Below the pieces are notes generated by a model that did not search any database, had not been told where the DNA came from, and saw only the letters and a list, made by a program, of their open reading frames with translations. A DNA stretch of 64,000 nt, from contig NZ_FOFD01000003.1 in the NCBI RefSeq assembly GCF_900110865.1, positions 1 to 64,000 on the forward strand. The letters are read 5' to 3'. Position 1 is the first letter of the stretch; each line of letters starts with the position of its first letter. Both the position numbers and the translations under genes were made by a program. This stretch comes from Natrinema salaciae (lineage in GTDB: Archaea > Halobacteriota > Halobacteria > Halobacteriales > Natrialbaceae). Shown piece by piece: positions 9,382-18,129 of the stretch.

Positions 9382-11754
9382 ATGGAGGTCGCCGAGGTTC
9401 TCCCCGAATTCGCCGACGCCTTCGCCTTCGAGGAGTTCAACCGGATGCAACGCGAGGCACTGCCCGCATTACTCGAGTCCGAGGACAACGTGGTCGCGAG
9501 CGCGCCGACCGCCTCGGGGAAGACGGCGCTCGCGGAGCTGGCGATCTGTAAGTCGCTCGCCGACGGGGGAACGGCGCTGTTTATCGCCCCGATGCGAGCG
9601 CTCACGAACGAGAAGGAAGACGACTGGGATCGGTTCGAGGAGCTGGAGTACTCGATCTACGTCGTCACCGGCGAGCGCGACCTGAACCCGCGGCGCGCGC
9701 GCCGGGCGGACATCCTCGTGATGACCCCCGAAAAGCTCGACTCGGCGACCCGCAAACACGATTCGCGACGGTACGACTTCGTCACCGACGTCGACGTCTG
9801 CGTCATCGACGAGGTTCACCTGCTGGATGCCGACCGGCGAGGATCGGTGCTCGAGGTAACGATCTCCCGCCTGCGTCGGCTCTGTGACCCACGCATCGTC
9901 GCGCTCTCGGCGACGATGCCGAACGTCGACGACGTGGCGGCGTGGCTGGACGCCCCGGCGGAAACGACCTTCGAGTTCGGCGAGGAGTACCGACCCGTCG
10001 AACTCAACGCCGGCGTCAAGACCTACACCCACGGCGACAACTCCTTCGCCGACAAGTACCGCCGCCTCTACCGGGCGCTGGACCTCGCAGAGCCGCATCT
10101 CCGGGAGGACGGCCAGTCGCTGGTGTTCGTCTCCTCTCGACAGGACACCGTCCAGGCCGCCAAGAAGGCCCGCGACGAGATCGCCGAGCGCGACATTCCG
10201 ATGGGCGCTCGCGGCGACTACGATTTCCACACCGACTCGACGGAACTCGAGGACTCGACGCTCCGCAAGTCGGTGCTCGACGGCGTCGCCTTCCACCACG
10301 CCGGGCTCTCGAAGAACGACCGCGACCTCGTCGAGAAGTGGTTCAAGGCCGGCCACATCGAGCTCCTCTTCTCGACCTCGACGCTGGCCTGGGGTGTCAA
10401 CCTGCCCGCCCGCTGCGTCGTGATCCGGGACACGAAGCACCACGATCCGCTCGAGGGCGAAGTCGACATGAGCCCCCTCGACGTGCTCCAGATGCTCGGC
10501 CGCGCCGGCCGCCCGGGGTACGACGACGTCGGCTACGGCTGGGTCGTCTGCGATTCGTCGGAGGCGGACAAGTACCGCGGGCTGCTCCGCGACGGGAAGG
10601 AGATCGAGTCTCGGCTGGCCGAGAGCCTCGAGACCCACCTCAACGCCGAGATCGCGATGGGGACGATCACCGATCTCGACGACGTGATGGACTGGCTCGA
10701 GACGACCTTCTACTACGTCCGCGGGCAGTCCAAGCCCGACGAGTACGACTTCCCGAACCTCACACAGCGGGTTCGGGACTGCCTCGAGGGACTGGTCGAC
10801 CGCGGGTTCGTCGAGACCGGCGACGATCTCTCGATCGAGGCGACGCCGCGGGGCGTGTTGACCTCGAAGTACTACCTTCGACTCGACACGGCGGCCCGCT
10901 TCGCAGCGCTTTGCGACCGCGTCGCCGGCGACGACGGAACCGGCGGGGGCGACGAGCCGACGACCGGCGATATCCTCAGGGCCGTCGCGACCGCCGAGGA
11001 GTTCGACTCCGTGTCGGCCCGGCAGGACGAACGCGACGCGATCGACGCGGTTCTGGTCGGCGAGGACACCGAGGCGCTCGAGGCGGGCCAGCGGAAGGTG
11101 CTCGCGATCCTTCGCAGTGCGGCCAGCGGGACGACCCCGTCTGAACTCCGCAGCGACGCGTGGGTCATTCGCCGGAACGCGACGCGGCTCGTCTCGGCGC
11201 TCGGGGCCTTCCTCGATCGGTTCGTCGGCCCCCACGCCGCGAACCTCGCGCGTCGGGTCGAGGCCCGTATCGAGAACGGCGTCGCCGAGGACGCGGTCGG
11301 GCTGACCGCCATCGACGGCGTCGCGTCGGGTCGAGCGAGCAAACTCGCGAAGGAGGGGCTGTCGACCCCCGGCGACGTCGTCGACGCGGGCGTCGACGGA
11401 CTCGTCGACGCCGGCCTCTCCGAGGGCGTCGCCGAGCGCATCCGTGAGGGAGCCGGGTCGCTCCCCGCGGTCGAAATCGAGTGGGGCCGGTTTCCCGAGA
11501 CCGTCGCGACGGGCGAGAACGAGGTCTGCGAGGTCACGGTCCGAAACGTCGGCGAACCCGCCCGCGCCGGCGTTCGGGTGACGGTCAACGGCGTGGAGAT
11601 GACGAGCACGAGCAGCTACCTCCGCGACGCGGAGACCGTCCCGGTCGGCGTCTTCGGCGCGGACGCCGAGGAACTCGAGTTCACCGTCAGCGTGGCCTTT
11701 CCCGAGGAGCCGCTGCTGCCGATCGAGGCGAGCCGGACGGTCGACGTGCGATAG
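9382..11754 (+). CDS. Ski2/Brr2-like SF2 helicase with C-terminal HhH and beta-sandwich domains
   Basis: This 790-residue ATP-dependent helicase has Walker A APTASGKT at 41-48, DEVH near 138, SAT near 176, and motif VI QMLGRAGRPGYD near 372. The linker motif FHHAGLS is also present. A winged-helix/ratchet region follows. A helix-hairpin-helix segment lies at about 640-690 (LTAIDGVASGRASKLAKEGL). The last ~90 residues look like an Ig/FN3-type sandwich (CEVTVRNVGEPARAGVRVTV). That tail recalls the Sec63 unit of Brr2-type helicases and is not usual for Hel308. A GTG (9379) directly precedes ATG 9382. DNA versus RNA as substrate is not decidable here. Confidence 0.9.
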   Translation: MEVAEVLPEFADAFAFEEFNRMQREALPALLESEDNVVASAPTASGKTALAELAICKSLADGGTALFIAPMRALTNEKEDDWDRFEELEYSIYVVTGERDLNPRRARRADILVMTPEKLDSATRKHDSRRYDFVTDVDVCVIDEVHLLDADRRGSVLEVTISRLRRLCDPRIVALSATMPNVDDVAAWLDAPAETTFEFGEEYRPVELNAGVKTYTHGDNSFADKYRRLYRALDLAEPHLREDGQSLVFVSSRQDTVQAAKKARDEIAERDIPMGARGDYDFHTDSTELEDSTLRKSVLDGVAFHHAGLSKNDRDLVEKWFKAGHIELLFSTSTLAWGVNLPARCVVIRDTKHHDPLEGEVDMSPLDVLQMLGRAGRPGYDDVGYGWVVCDSSEADKYRGLLRDGKEIESRLAESLETHLNAEIAMGTITDLDDVMDWLETTFYYVRGQSKPDEYDFPNLTQRVRDCLEGLVDRGFVETGDDLSIEATPRGVLTSKYYLRLDTAARFAALCDRVAGDDGTGGGDEPTTGDILRAVATAEEFDSVSARQDERDAIDAVLVGEDTEALEAGQRKVLAILRSAASGTTPSELRSDAWVIRRNATRLVSALGAFLDRFVGPHAANLARRVEARIENGVAEDAVGLTAIDGVASGRASKLAKEGLSTPGDVVDAGVDGLVDAGLSEGVAERIREGAGSLPAVEIEWGRFPETVATGENEVCEVTVRNVGEPARAGVRVTVNGVEMTSTSSYLRDAETVPVGVFGADAEELEFTVSVAFPEEPLLPIEASRTVDVR

Positions 11755-11884
11755 CGTCGACCCGCTCGAGCAGTTACGCGACGCCGTCGGCCGTTCGTCG
11801 AAGTGCGTTTCGCCGAGAGCCCGGGAGACGGGGCCGTCGGTCACGGCGTCCCCGCGGGCGGTCTTCTTCGGCAGCGCGATGCCG

Positions 11885-12541
11885 CTACGCTCGGTCCGTC
11901 AGTGCGAGCACCCGCTCCCGAAGCTCGGCCGGCGAATCGACCACCTCGTCCGCGGACGAGCGATCGATGTCGCCGTGGGCTGCGATCCGATACGCGACGA
12001 CGATCGTCCCCGCTCGAGCGGCCGCCTCGATCCCGTTTGCCGAGTCTTCGACGACCACACACTCCGCCGCCGGGACCCCGACTTCGTCGGCCGCGTACTC
12101 GAAGACGTCCGGCTCCGGCTTGCTCGCCGCGTCGATATCGTCGGCGCTGACGACGCGCTCGAACTCGCCCTCGAGGTCGAAGCGCTCGAGTACCATGCCG
12201 ATCCAGTCGTGGGGCGACGAGGAGACCAGCGCCGCGGGGACGCCGCGCTCGTCCAGTTCGGAGAGGAGGTCGCGGAGGCCGTCCAGTAGCTCGACGCGTT
12301 CGGTGTAGATCTCCTCGGCGGCCTCGTTGAACCGCTGCACGAATTCGTCGCGAGAGATGGCAGTTCCGTACGCCGCGTCGAGGTAGTCGTAGATCTCGCG
12401 GAAGTTCATTCCGCTCGTCTCGGCGAGATCGACGTCCGCGTCGGGGACCGTGGCGGGAAAGATCTCCTCGCGTTCGACGTCGACCCAGTAGTCTTCGCTG
12501 TCGACCAGCACGCCGTCCATATCGAACAACACAGCAGGCAT
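11885..12541 (-). CDS. HAD-superfamily phosphatase (beta-phosphoglucomutase/GPH-like)
   Basis: This 218-residue hydrolase starts with the catalytic DxD motif FDMDGVLVDSE (nucleophile in MPAVLFDMDG). It continues with a cap domain, motif II VSSSP, the lysine region SKPEPDVFEYAADEVGV and motif III VVEDSANGIEAA. These are the features of the GPH/beta-PGM subfamily, acting on small phosphorylated metabolites. I start at ATG 12541, because the Met is immediately before the DxD strand and an upstream extension has no similarity. The substrate is unknown. Confidence 0.88.
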   Translation of the reverse strand: MPAVLFDMDGVLVDSEDYWVDVEREEIFPATVPDADVDLAETSGMNFREIYDYLDAAYGTAISRDEFVQRFNEAAEEIYTERVELLDGLRDLLSELDERGVPAALVSSSPHDWIGMVLERFDLEGEFERVVSADDIDAASKPEPDVFEYAADEVGVPAAECVVVEDSANGIEAAARAGTIVVAYRIAAHGDIDRSSADEVVDSPAELRERVLALTDRA

Positions 12542-12593
12542 GTACGACGGGGTATTCGATCGCTCCCTATAGCCGTTTGGCACGCGCGGGAGA

Positions 12594-13187
12594 TCAGTCG
12601 ACGACCGCGCCGCGCCGTTCGTGTTCCATCTCCGTCTCGACCGCCGCGGCGACCGCCGCGCCGAACTCGCGCTCGAGGAACCACAGCGCCAGGTCGAGCC
12701 CCGCGGTGACGCCGCCGGCGGTGAGAACGTCGCCGTCGTCGACCACGCGCGCGTCGATTACGTCCGCCGCGTGGGCCTCGAGATCGTCGACGGCGACCTG
12801 GTGGGTGATCGCCGGTCGCCCCTCGAGCAGGCCGCCCGCCGCCAGCACCATCGCACCGGTACAGACGGAGGCGACGGTCGCGCCGGCCGCGGATCGCTCG
12901 CCGACGGCGTCGGGCAGCGTCCCCTCGTCGACGACCGCCCGGACGCCGCCCGCGGTCGTCCAGCCCCCGCCGGGAACGAGCAACAGGTCCGGCTCCCCGA
13001 GGGTCCCGTCCGGTTCGACGCGGAGTCCGTGACTCGCCGTCACGAGCGCCGTCTCCTCGAGCGTGACCAGCCGGGTTTCGAGGGACGCGCCGGCCTGCGC
13101 CCCGTTCTGAAAGACCTCGTAGGGGCCGATGGCGTCGAGTTCGTCGAAGCCGTCGAACAGCACGATTTCCGCGAGCAGATCGGCCAT
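12594..13187 (-). CDS. DJ-1/PfpI family protein (class I amidotransferase-like fold)
   Basis: This 197-residue cytosolic protein has the fold signature DLLLVPGGGW and the nucleophile elbow ASVCTGAMVLAAGGLLEG with Cys109. The conserved ITH follows downstream (residues near 130), as in the isonitrile-hydratase/AraC-associated branch of the superfamily. No fused HTH domain is present. It lies 52 nt upstream of the HAD gene on the same strand and may share its transcript. Substrate unknown; hydrolase, chaperone or deglycase roles are all known in the superfamily. Confidence 0.85.
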   Translation of the reverse strand: MADLLAEIVLFDGFDELDAIGPYEVFQNGAQAGASLETRLVTLEETALVTASHGLRVEPDGTLGEPDLLLVPGGGWTTAGGVRAVVDEGTLPDAVGERSAAGATVASVCTGAMVLAAGGLLEGRPAITHQVAVDDLEAHAADVIDARVVDDGDVLTAGGVTAGLDLALWFLEREFGAAVAAAVETEMEHERRGAVVD

Positions 13188-13449
13188 AGCCGAGAGTCAC
13201 CGGCGCTACGGAAATCCGTTGCGTCTCCGGCGACGCGAGACTCGAGTCGTCGCGTCGTCGACGCGCACCCTGCCGTTCGGTCGGCGTCGTCGTCGTGTCG
13301 CGGTCCGCCGGCAGACGGAGATCCGAGCCCGTTCGATCCGCGTTGAACGGGTCACAAACCGACGAAAACGCGGTTCAAACGGCCTCAAACACTCGAAAAC
13401 CGCGTTCACGAGAGTGCCCCTTCAAATGGCTCGACCGACCGAGAGTGGG

Positions 13450-13902
13450 ATGCGAGCTATGAAACGAACAACGCTCATCGCAGTCGCACTCGCAGTACTG
13501 ATCGCGGCGACCGGTTTCGCCGCCGCAGCACCCGGAAACGCACCCGTGTCCGTGGACACTGGCGCGGATAGTACCGACGAACAGCACACGAACGAACGCG
13601 GTGACGACGAGCGAAGCGAGAACGGAGCCGCTGTTGGCAGCGCCGCCGACGAACGCGACGGGCAGGGTCCGACCGTCGACCTCCCGGATCAGGCCCCAGA
13701 TCACGTCTCGGCGATCCACGAGCGGATTTCGTCGTTCCTGAGCGGGGACCTCGAGGGATCGCTCGGCAACGCGATCGGCGAGGTGACGCCGGGTGACGAC
13801 GAGGAACCCGACGAGGCTGACGACACCGAGGACGAGTCCCAGGAGACCGACGACGAGGGGGCCGACGACGATCACGACGAGTCGGACGACGGCGACGAAT
13901 AA
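13450..13902 (+). CDS. Secreted, extremely acidic protein
   Basis: This 150-residue protein has a Sec-type signal: MKRTT, a hydrophobic core ending ATGFAAAAPG, and likely cleavage after the AAA run. The mature part is Asp/Glu-rich. A short amphipathic central segment (DHVSAIHERISSFLSGDLEGSLGN is spanned at about 83-106) precedes a C-terminal tail of almost only D, E, S, T and H. ATG 13450 lies about 30 nt after an AT-rich element; 13459 is an alternative. It is probably cotranscribed with the next gene, 24 nt away. Function unknown; a salt-adapted surface or cation-binding role is a guess. Confidence 0.75.
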   Translation: MRAMKRTTLIAVALAVLIAATGFAAAAPGNAPVSVDTGADSTDEQHTNERGDDERSENGAAVGSAADERDGQGPTVDLPDQAPDHVSAIHERISSFLSGDLEGSLGNAIGEVTPGDDEEPDEADDTEDESQETDDEGADDDHDESDDGDE

Positions 13903-13926
13903 GCCGCTGCACGACTGCACCATCCC

Positions 13927-14301
13927 ATGCCGCCGCTCGCACCACCAGCGCCGCTCGGTCTCGAGGACCGACTGCTGGCGTTCGCCGTGAGCCTGCTGGT
14001 CGGCGGTGCCGCTCTCCACGCCGGCACCCACGTCGTCGCGGACGCCCGCGACTACGGCCACGCGGTGCTGACCGCGCTGCTCGGCGCACTGGTCTGGGCC
14101 GTCCTCGAGCCGATCCCGTTGTTCGGCGGGCTGCTGGCGATCGCGGCGTGGGTCGCGGTCGTCAAGCGGCGCTACCGGCTCGGCTGGCGACGGTCCGCCG
14201 GCGTCGGCGTCGCCGCCTGGGCCGCCACAGTGGTCGTCCTCGCGGCGCTCGAGCTAGTCGGTATCGGTTCGGTCTCGGCGCTCGGCGTGCCGGGTACCTG
14301 A
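13927..14301 (+). CDS. Small haloarchaeal membrane protein
   Basis: This 124-residue protein has four hydrophobic segments (about 15-32, 46-66, 66-80 and 95-118). A basic cytoplasmic patch (KRRYRLGWRR) lies between the third and fourth. No conserved catalytic residue stands out. It follows the acidic secreted protein by 24 nt on the same strand, suggesting a shared transcript. Function unknown. Confidence 0.7.
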   Translation: MPPLAPPAPLGLEDRLLAFAVSLLVGGAALHAGTHVVADARDYGHAVLTALLGALVWAVLEPIPLFGGLLAIAAWVAVVKRRYRLGWRRSAGVGVAAWAATVVVLAALELVGIGSVSALGVPGT

Positions 14302-14716
14302 GTTGTCCCCGTTGACACCCCCTGTCGGCCCTCCCTCCCGGTTCCTCCCTTGCCGACCCGAGCGACAGTGAGACGACTCCGTCGGCGGTCGCTCCTGCTG
14401 TTCGGTCGTCCCGTTCTACGGACCGGCTTTCTGCGTGAGGCTGGGTCGCGAAACCACCACGATACCGACGGATCGGACGGTGGCACGCGACCGACGCGTC
14501 CCGCTCGAGTCGTCCGCGGTGTTCTCCGGTCGCCGGGGACTGGGGACGGACGTTCGGGCGCACTTTTCCGAGGGTGGCGCGGGCCAAACAGTATCTAGTA
14601 GTGATTTCGTATTGATGCGATTTTCCCGACACCGGTCTCGTCGGTGCAGTAACGGCCGGTAGCACCGGAGATCCGACTTCCGCATGCTTTAACAGAGGTG
14701 AGAAGTACCGACTGGT
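14302..14716 (+). promoter_or_regulatory. Intergenic region with promoter of the next gene
   Basis: This 415-nt stretch has no credible gene. The end near 14586-14640 is AT-richer. A TATA-like GCTTTAACAG at about 14686-14695 lies 27 nt before ATG 14717, placing the start site at or next to the start codon. The rest shows nothing I can name. Confidence 0.5.
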
Positions 14717-15838
14717 ATGAACGGTCGCGTCGGCGTGACGATCCTCCTGGTCGCGCTCCTGCTCACCGGAACGGGACCGGTCGTCGCCGCTACAGCCGTG
14801 GACGGCGGGCAGCCGCAGTCGGAGCCGTTCGCGGTCCAGCAAGACCGGATCGACGCGGACGAGGTCCGAATGGACGTCGCTGTCCGACCGAACGGGACCG
14901 CAGCGTGGACCCTCGAGTTCTGGGTTCGGCTCGACGACAACGAGAGCGAGACGGCTTTCGAGTCGCTGCGGGACGACATCCGAGCGGACCCGGCGAATCA
15001 CACACAGTCCTTCGCCGATCGAATGACCGACACGGTCACCGCGGCGAGCGACGCGACGGGTCGGGAGATGGCCGCCGACGAGTTCAGCGTGACGACCGAG
15101 CGCCAGTCGTTCGGCCGCGAGTACGGCGTGGTCAGATACGCGTTCCGCTGGCACGGATTTGCCGCCGTCGACGGCGACGAACTCCGCGCAGGCGATGCGA
15201 TCGAAGGGATCTACCTCGACGACGGGACGCGATTACTGATCGAGTGGCCGGACGGATACGAACCGACCTCGATCGCACCCGACCCGGACGACGAACGCGA
15301 TCACGCGGTGATCTGGCGGGGTGACGAGACCGACTTCGTCTCCGGCGAGCCTCGGGTCGTCGTCACTGCCGCCGGAAGCGGGTTCAGTACGGCGATGATC
15401 GCGGGGATCGCGGTCGGCGTGGTCGGACTCGGCGTCGCCGGCGCGTGGTGGTACCGCAACCGAGAGCCGGCGAGTCGAGCGACCGGAGATAACGGGGCGG
15501 CCACGTCCGATTCCGGACCCGAGCCGGACCCTCGTTCGGACGCCGGGGCGGCGGGAACGTCCGACGAATCGGCGAACTCGAGCGCGACGGAGGGGCCGGA
15601 CCCCGAACTCCTCACCAACGAAGAGCAGGTCCTTCGCCTCGTCAGAGACCGCGGCGGCCGGATGAAACAGCAGGCGGTCGTCGAGGAACTCGGCTGGACC
15701 GACGCGAAGACCAGCAAGGTCGTCACCGGGCTCCGCGAGGAGGGCGCGCTCGAGTCGTTCCGGCTCGGTCGCGAGAACGTGCTCTCGCTTCCCGATGCGG
15801 AGGAGGAGGAAGGGAACGAGACCGAACGAGAGACCTGA
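14717..15838 (+). CDS. Membrane-anchored protein with extracellular domain and cytoplasmic winged helix
   Basis: This 373-residue protein has a signal peptide (1-25, VTILLVALLLTGTG), an extracellular beta-rich domain at about 45-220, and one membrane helix at about 228-248 (MIAGIAVGVVGLGVAGAWWY). An acidic linker leads to a C-terminal winged helix at about 295-360 (NEEQVLRLVRDRGGRMKQQAVVEELGWTDA is spanned; recognition region DAKTSKVVTGLREEG). It resembles one-component membrane transcription regulators common in haloarchaea. It may sense envelope or extracellular conditions and act on nearby DNA; targets are unknown. Leaderless start inferred from the TATA position. Confidence 0.85.
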   Translation: MNGRVGVTILLVALLLTGTGPVVAATAVDGGQPQSEPFAVQQDRIDADEVRMDVAVRPNGTAAWTLEFWVRLDDNESETAFESLRDDIRADPANHTQSFADRMTDTVTAASDATGREMAADEFSVTTERQSFGREYGVVRYAFRWHGFAAVDGDELRAGDAIEGIYLDDGTRLLIEWPDGYEPTSIAPDPDDERDHAVIWRGDETDFVSGEPRVVVTAAGSGFSTAMIAGIAVGVVGLGVAGAWWYRNREPASRATGDNGAATSDSGPEPDPRSDAGAAGTSDESANSSATEGPDPELLTNEEQVLRLVRDRGGRMKQQAVVEELGWTDAKTSKVVTGLREEGALESFRLGRENVLSLPDAEEEEGNETERET

Positions 15839-15964
15839 CTCGGAGAAACCAGCCGAAACCGACGGACGGCGACGGATCGAAAACCGCGTTGAATCGCGTT
15901 AACCGTCGGTGAACCCAAGTCATCGTCTCGAGCACCTATCACCGACCGACGCAATCTATCACCA

Positions 15965-16666
15965 ATGAATCGAACTACGTCGATGACGCTGGCAGCGGTA
16001 CTGGTCGTCGCGACGGTCGCGATGCCCCTCGCTGCGGCGAGCGTCGTCTCGAGCGGGAGCGGACAGGACGGCTCCGACGCCGAGACGGGACCCGAATCGA
16101 TCGCACCCGGCGAACGGTTCGTCGCCGCCGTCGGCGTCCAGAACGCCGAGATCGAGGGCGACGTCGCCGAGCGAGCCTTCGACGTCAGGCTCTCGAACGC
16201 CGACTCGAACGAGACGAAAGCGGCCGTCATCGCAACGCAACACGAGGAGAGCGAGGCGCGCCTCGCCGACCTCGAGGAGCGACTCGAGGCGGTGAACGAG
16301 TCCCGCGAGGCCGACGAGATCAGCGACGGTCGCTATCGCGCGGAGGTCGCGAAAACGGTCGCCGAGATGCGAAGCGTCGAACGACGGGCCGCGGCGGCCG
16401 AGACCGCCGCAGTCGGAATCCCCGCGGACGTGCTCGCCGACCGCGGCGTCGACCTCGAGTCGATTCGAACGCTTCGAGAGCGCGCTGGCGAACTCGGCGG
16501 TCCCGACACGGCGGCGGTCGCTCGCTCGATCGCCGGCGACGATGTCGGCCGATCGATGAGCGACGACCGCGCACCCGGCGGGTCTGACGGGAGTGCGAAC
16601 GCGTCCCGATCCACCGAGCGAACGGCCGACGGAAACGAGAGTCGAGAAGCGACGAACGAGAACTGA
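15965..16666 (+). CDS. Secreted coiled-coil protein
   Basis: This 233-residue exported protein begins with a signal peptide of about 25 residues (MTLAAVLVVATVAMPLAAAS). A central coiled coil at about 85-150 (ARLADLEERLEAVNESREAD, EVAKTVAEMRSVERRAAAAE) is followed by a Ser/Asn-rich C-terminal tail with several N-x-S/T sites. No membrane helix follows the signal. It sits 126 nt downstream of the membrane winged-helix protein on the same strand and may belong with it. Function unknown; an envelope or surface role is inferred. Confidence 0.75.
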   Translation: MNRTTSMTLAAVLVVATVAMPLAAASVVSSGSGQDGSDAETGPESIAPGERFVAAVGVQNAEIEGDVAERAFDVRLSNADSNETKAAVIATQHEESEARLADLEERLEAVNESREADEISDGRYRAEVAKTVAEMRSVERRAAAAETAAVGIPADVLADRGVDLESIRTLRERAGELGGPDTAAVARSIAGDDVGRSMSDDRAPGGSDGSANASRSTERTADGNESREATNEN

Positions 16667-16695
16667 GGAGCGACCGCGGTCCACTCCCGTTTTTT

Positions 16696-16718
16696 GCCCG
16701 TCGATACCGTAGACGGGC
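16696..16718. promoter_or_regulatory. Dyad operator candidate between TATA and start codon
   Basis: Perfect 7-bp arms GCCCGTC (16696-16702) and GACGGGC (16712-16718) are separated by 9 nt. They lie immediately after a T-run at 16690-16695 and end 3 nt before ATG 16722, so a bound protein would cover the start site. As RNA it is also a hairpin, but the T-run precedes it, which argues against a plus-strand intrinsic terminator. Confidence 0.45.
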
Positions 16719-16721
16719 AGG

Positions 16722-16952
16722 ATGGTCTACGCGTTTGCGATGCTCGACACCGCGGCCGGAACCGCCGAGGAAGTCTGTCAGACCCTGCGCGATGCGACGG
16801 GTGTCGTCGACGCACACGTCATCGCGGGCGACTTCGACGTCATGGTCGAACTGACCGGCGACGATCCCCGGGATATACTCGAGACGATTACCGAAACCGT
16901 TCGGCCGCTCGAAGGAGTCGGAACGACGCGAACCTACGTCTGTCTCGACTGA
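16722..16952 (+). CDS. Stand-alone Lrp/AsnC effector-binding (RAM) domain protein
   Basis: This 76-residue protein consists only of the alpha-beta RAM domain of Lrp/AsnC regulators. It runs from MVYAFAMLDTAAGTAEEVC through GVVDAHVIAGDFDVMVELTG to the last strand VGTTRTYVCLD. The DNA-binding helix-turn-helix is absent. Such SARD-type proteins bind amino acids and can associate with full-length Lrp proteins. ATG 16722 is about 29 nt after a T-rich TATA-like element. The ligand is unknown. Confidence 0.88.
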   Translation: MVYAFAMLDTAAGTAEEVCQTLRDATGVVDAHVIAGDFDVMVELTGDDPRDILETITETVRPLEGVGTTRTYVCLD

Positions 16953-17134
16953 ACGGATCGAAGAGGCGGACCGGTCGCACACGCCGCCGAGCGGGAGCGA
17001 CCCCCGAACGGCCGGTGGTGCCCGGTGTCACGAAAGCCGGCTCGACGGGTCGATCGCCGGCCTCCCGACCGAGGTCGCCGCGGCGGTCACGTCCGGTCCG
17101 CGGGTTTAAGTACGAAACCGCGGCCAGACGGCCC

Positions 17135-17911
17135 GTGATCGACGACGCGATTCGCGTCCTCGCGGGTGACTGCACCGTCATCGCCGAGGACGCCGACCGA
17201 GCGGAGTACCGCGGCCGAGTGACCACCATCGTCAAACCGGACAACACCGTCCTCGTCCACGACGTCGACGGCTACCAGCCCGTCGCGTGGCTCACCCGCG
17301 CCGACAGCGTCTCGAGCGACCGCAGGGACGGCTTCACGCTCGTCGCGAAGAAAGGCACCCAGACGCTGCGGATCGCCGCCCACGAGCGGGAGGGGTTCGC
17401 ACACTATCCGTCCTCCGCGGCCGGGACGCCGGTCGGCACCTGTCCCGACTGCGGGGGCGCGCTCGTGCGCTCGAGCGGGGTCCACTGCGTCGGCTGCGGC
17501 GACCGCTACGGCGTGCCGGCCGACGCGACGATCCGAGACGAGCAGTGCGATTGCGACTGCGGCCTCCCGAAGATGCGCGTCGAGCGCGGCCTCGCGTTCA
17601 ACCTCTGTCTCGACCGCGGCTGCGAGTCCCTCGACGCCGCGGTCAAACAGGCGTTCGACCGCGAGTGGGCGTGTCCGACCGCCGACTGCGACGGCGACCT
17701 CCGGATCCGCCGACGCGGCGGGCTCATCGCCGGCTGCGAACACTACCCGGACTGCGACACCGGCTTCGCCGTCCCCGCCGGTGTGGTCGACGGCGCGTGC
17801 GGCTGCGGGCTCCCGACCTTCGAAACGAGAAGCGGAATCCGGTGTCTCGACGCGACCTGCGACCGCGCACTCGAGGGGCCGCTCGAGGCGGACTCCGCCG
17901 CCGACGACTGA
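17135..17911 (+). CDS. NucS-N-domain-like protein with four C4 zinc-finger modules
   Basis: The first ~75 residues of this 258-residue protein match the N-terminal DNA-binding/dimerisation barrel of NucS/EndoMS (YRGRVTTIVKPDNTVLVHDV, GYQPVAWL). The NucS nuclease domain is absent. Instead there are four Cys4 modules of topoisomerase-type zinc-finger character: CPDCGGALVRSSGVHCVGC, CDCGLPKMRVERGLAFNLC, CDGDLRIRRRGGLIAGC and CGCGLPTFETRSGIRC. The GTG start at 17135 is about 28 nt after TTTAAG at 17105-17110, a good leaderless promoter. Single-stranded or damaged DNA binding is inferred. No catalytic residues are seen. Confidence 0.8.
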   Translation: MIDDAIRVLAGDCTVIAEDADRAEYRGRVTTIVKPDNTVLVHDVDGYQPVAWLTRADSVSSDRRDGFTLVAKKGTQTLRIAAHEREGFAHYPSSAAGTPVGTCPDCGGALVRSSGVHCVGCGDRYGVPADATIRDEQCDCDCGLPKMRVERGLAFNLCLDRGCESLDAAVKQAFDREWACPTADCDGDLRIRRRGGLIAGCEHYPDCDTGFAVPAGVVDGACGCGLPTFETRSGIRCLDATCDRALEGPLEADSAADD

Positions 17912-18129
17912 CCGACCCGTCGATCGAACCGCAGCGACCGCCACCCCGGGACAGCATCCCGACCAGCCGCAGCTGCGGCGGGTGGGATCGCCAGCGTGTT
18001 CGAAGGCGTGCCGTTGTCGACGTCGATCGTGCGTCCCGAACCGGCCACCGTCGAACCGGGTGTTCCACGACGGCGGTCGCCCGGGAATCGATCCGCAGCC
18101 ACTTAATGTCGCCCGGCGAAGCCACGGGT

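Noticed and set aside
9469-11844. Long minus-strand open frame opposite the helicase gene (about 790 codons)
   Set aside because: High-GC haloarchaeal genes routinely keep an opposite frame open. The antisense product is Arg/Val/Asp-rich without motifs, while the plus strand has a full set of helicase motifs.
17287-18129. In-frame upstream extension of endA by about 280 codons
   Set aside because: The extension is Arg-rich out-of-frame translation of the zinc-finger gene. EndA homologues begin at the MALEGRF-type start.
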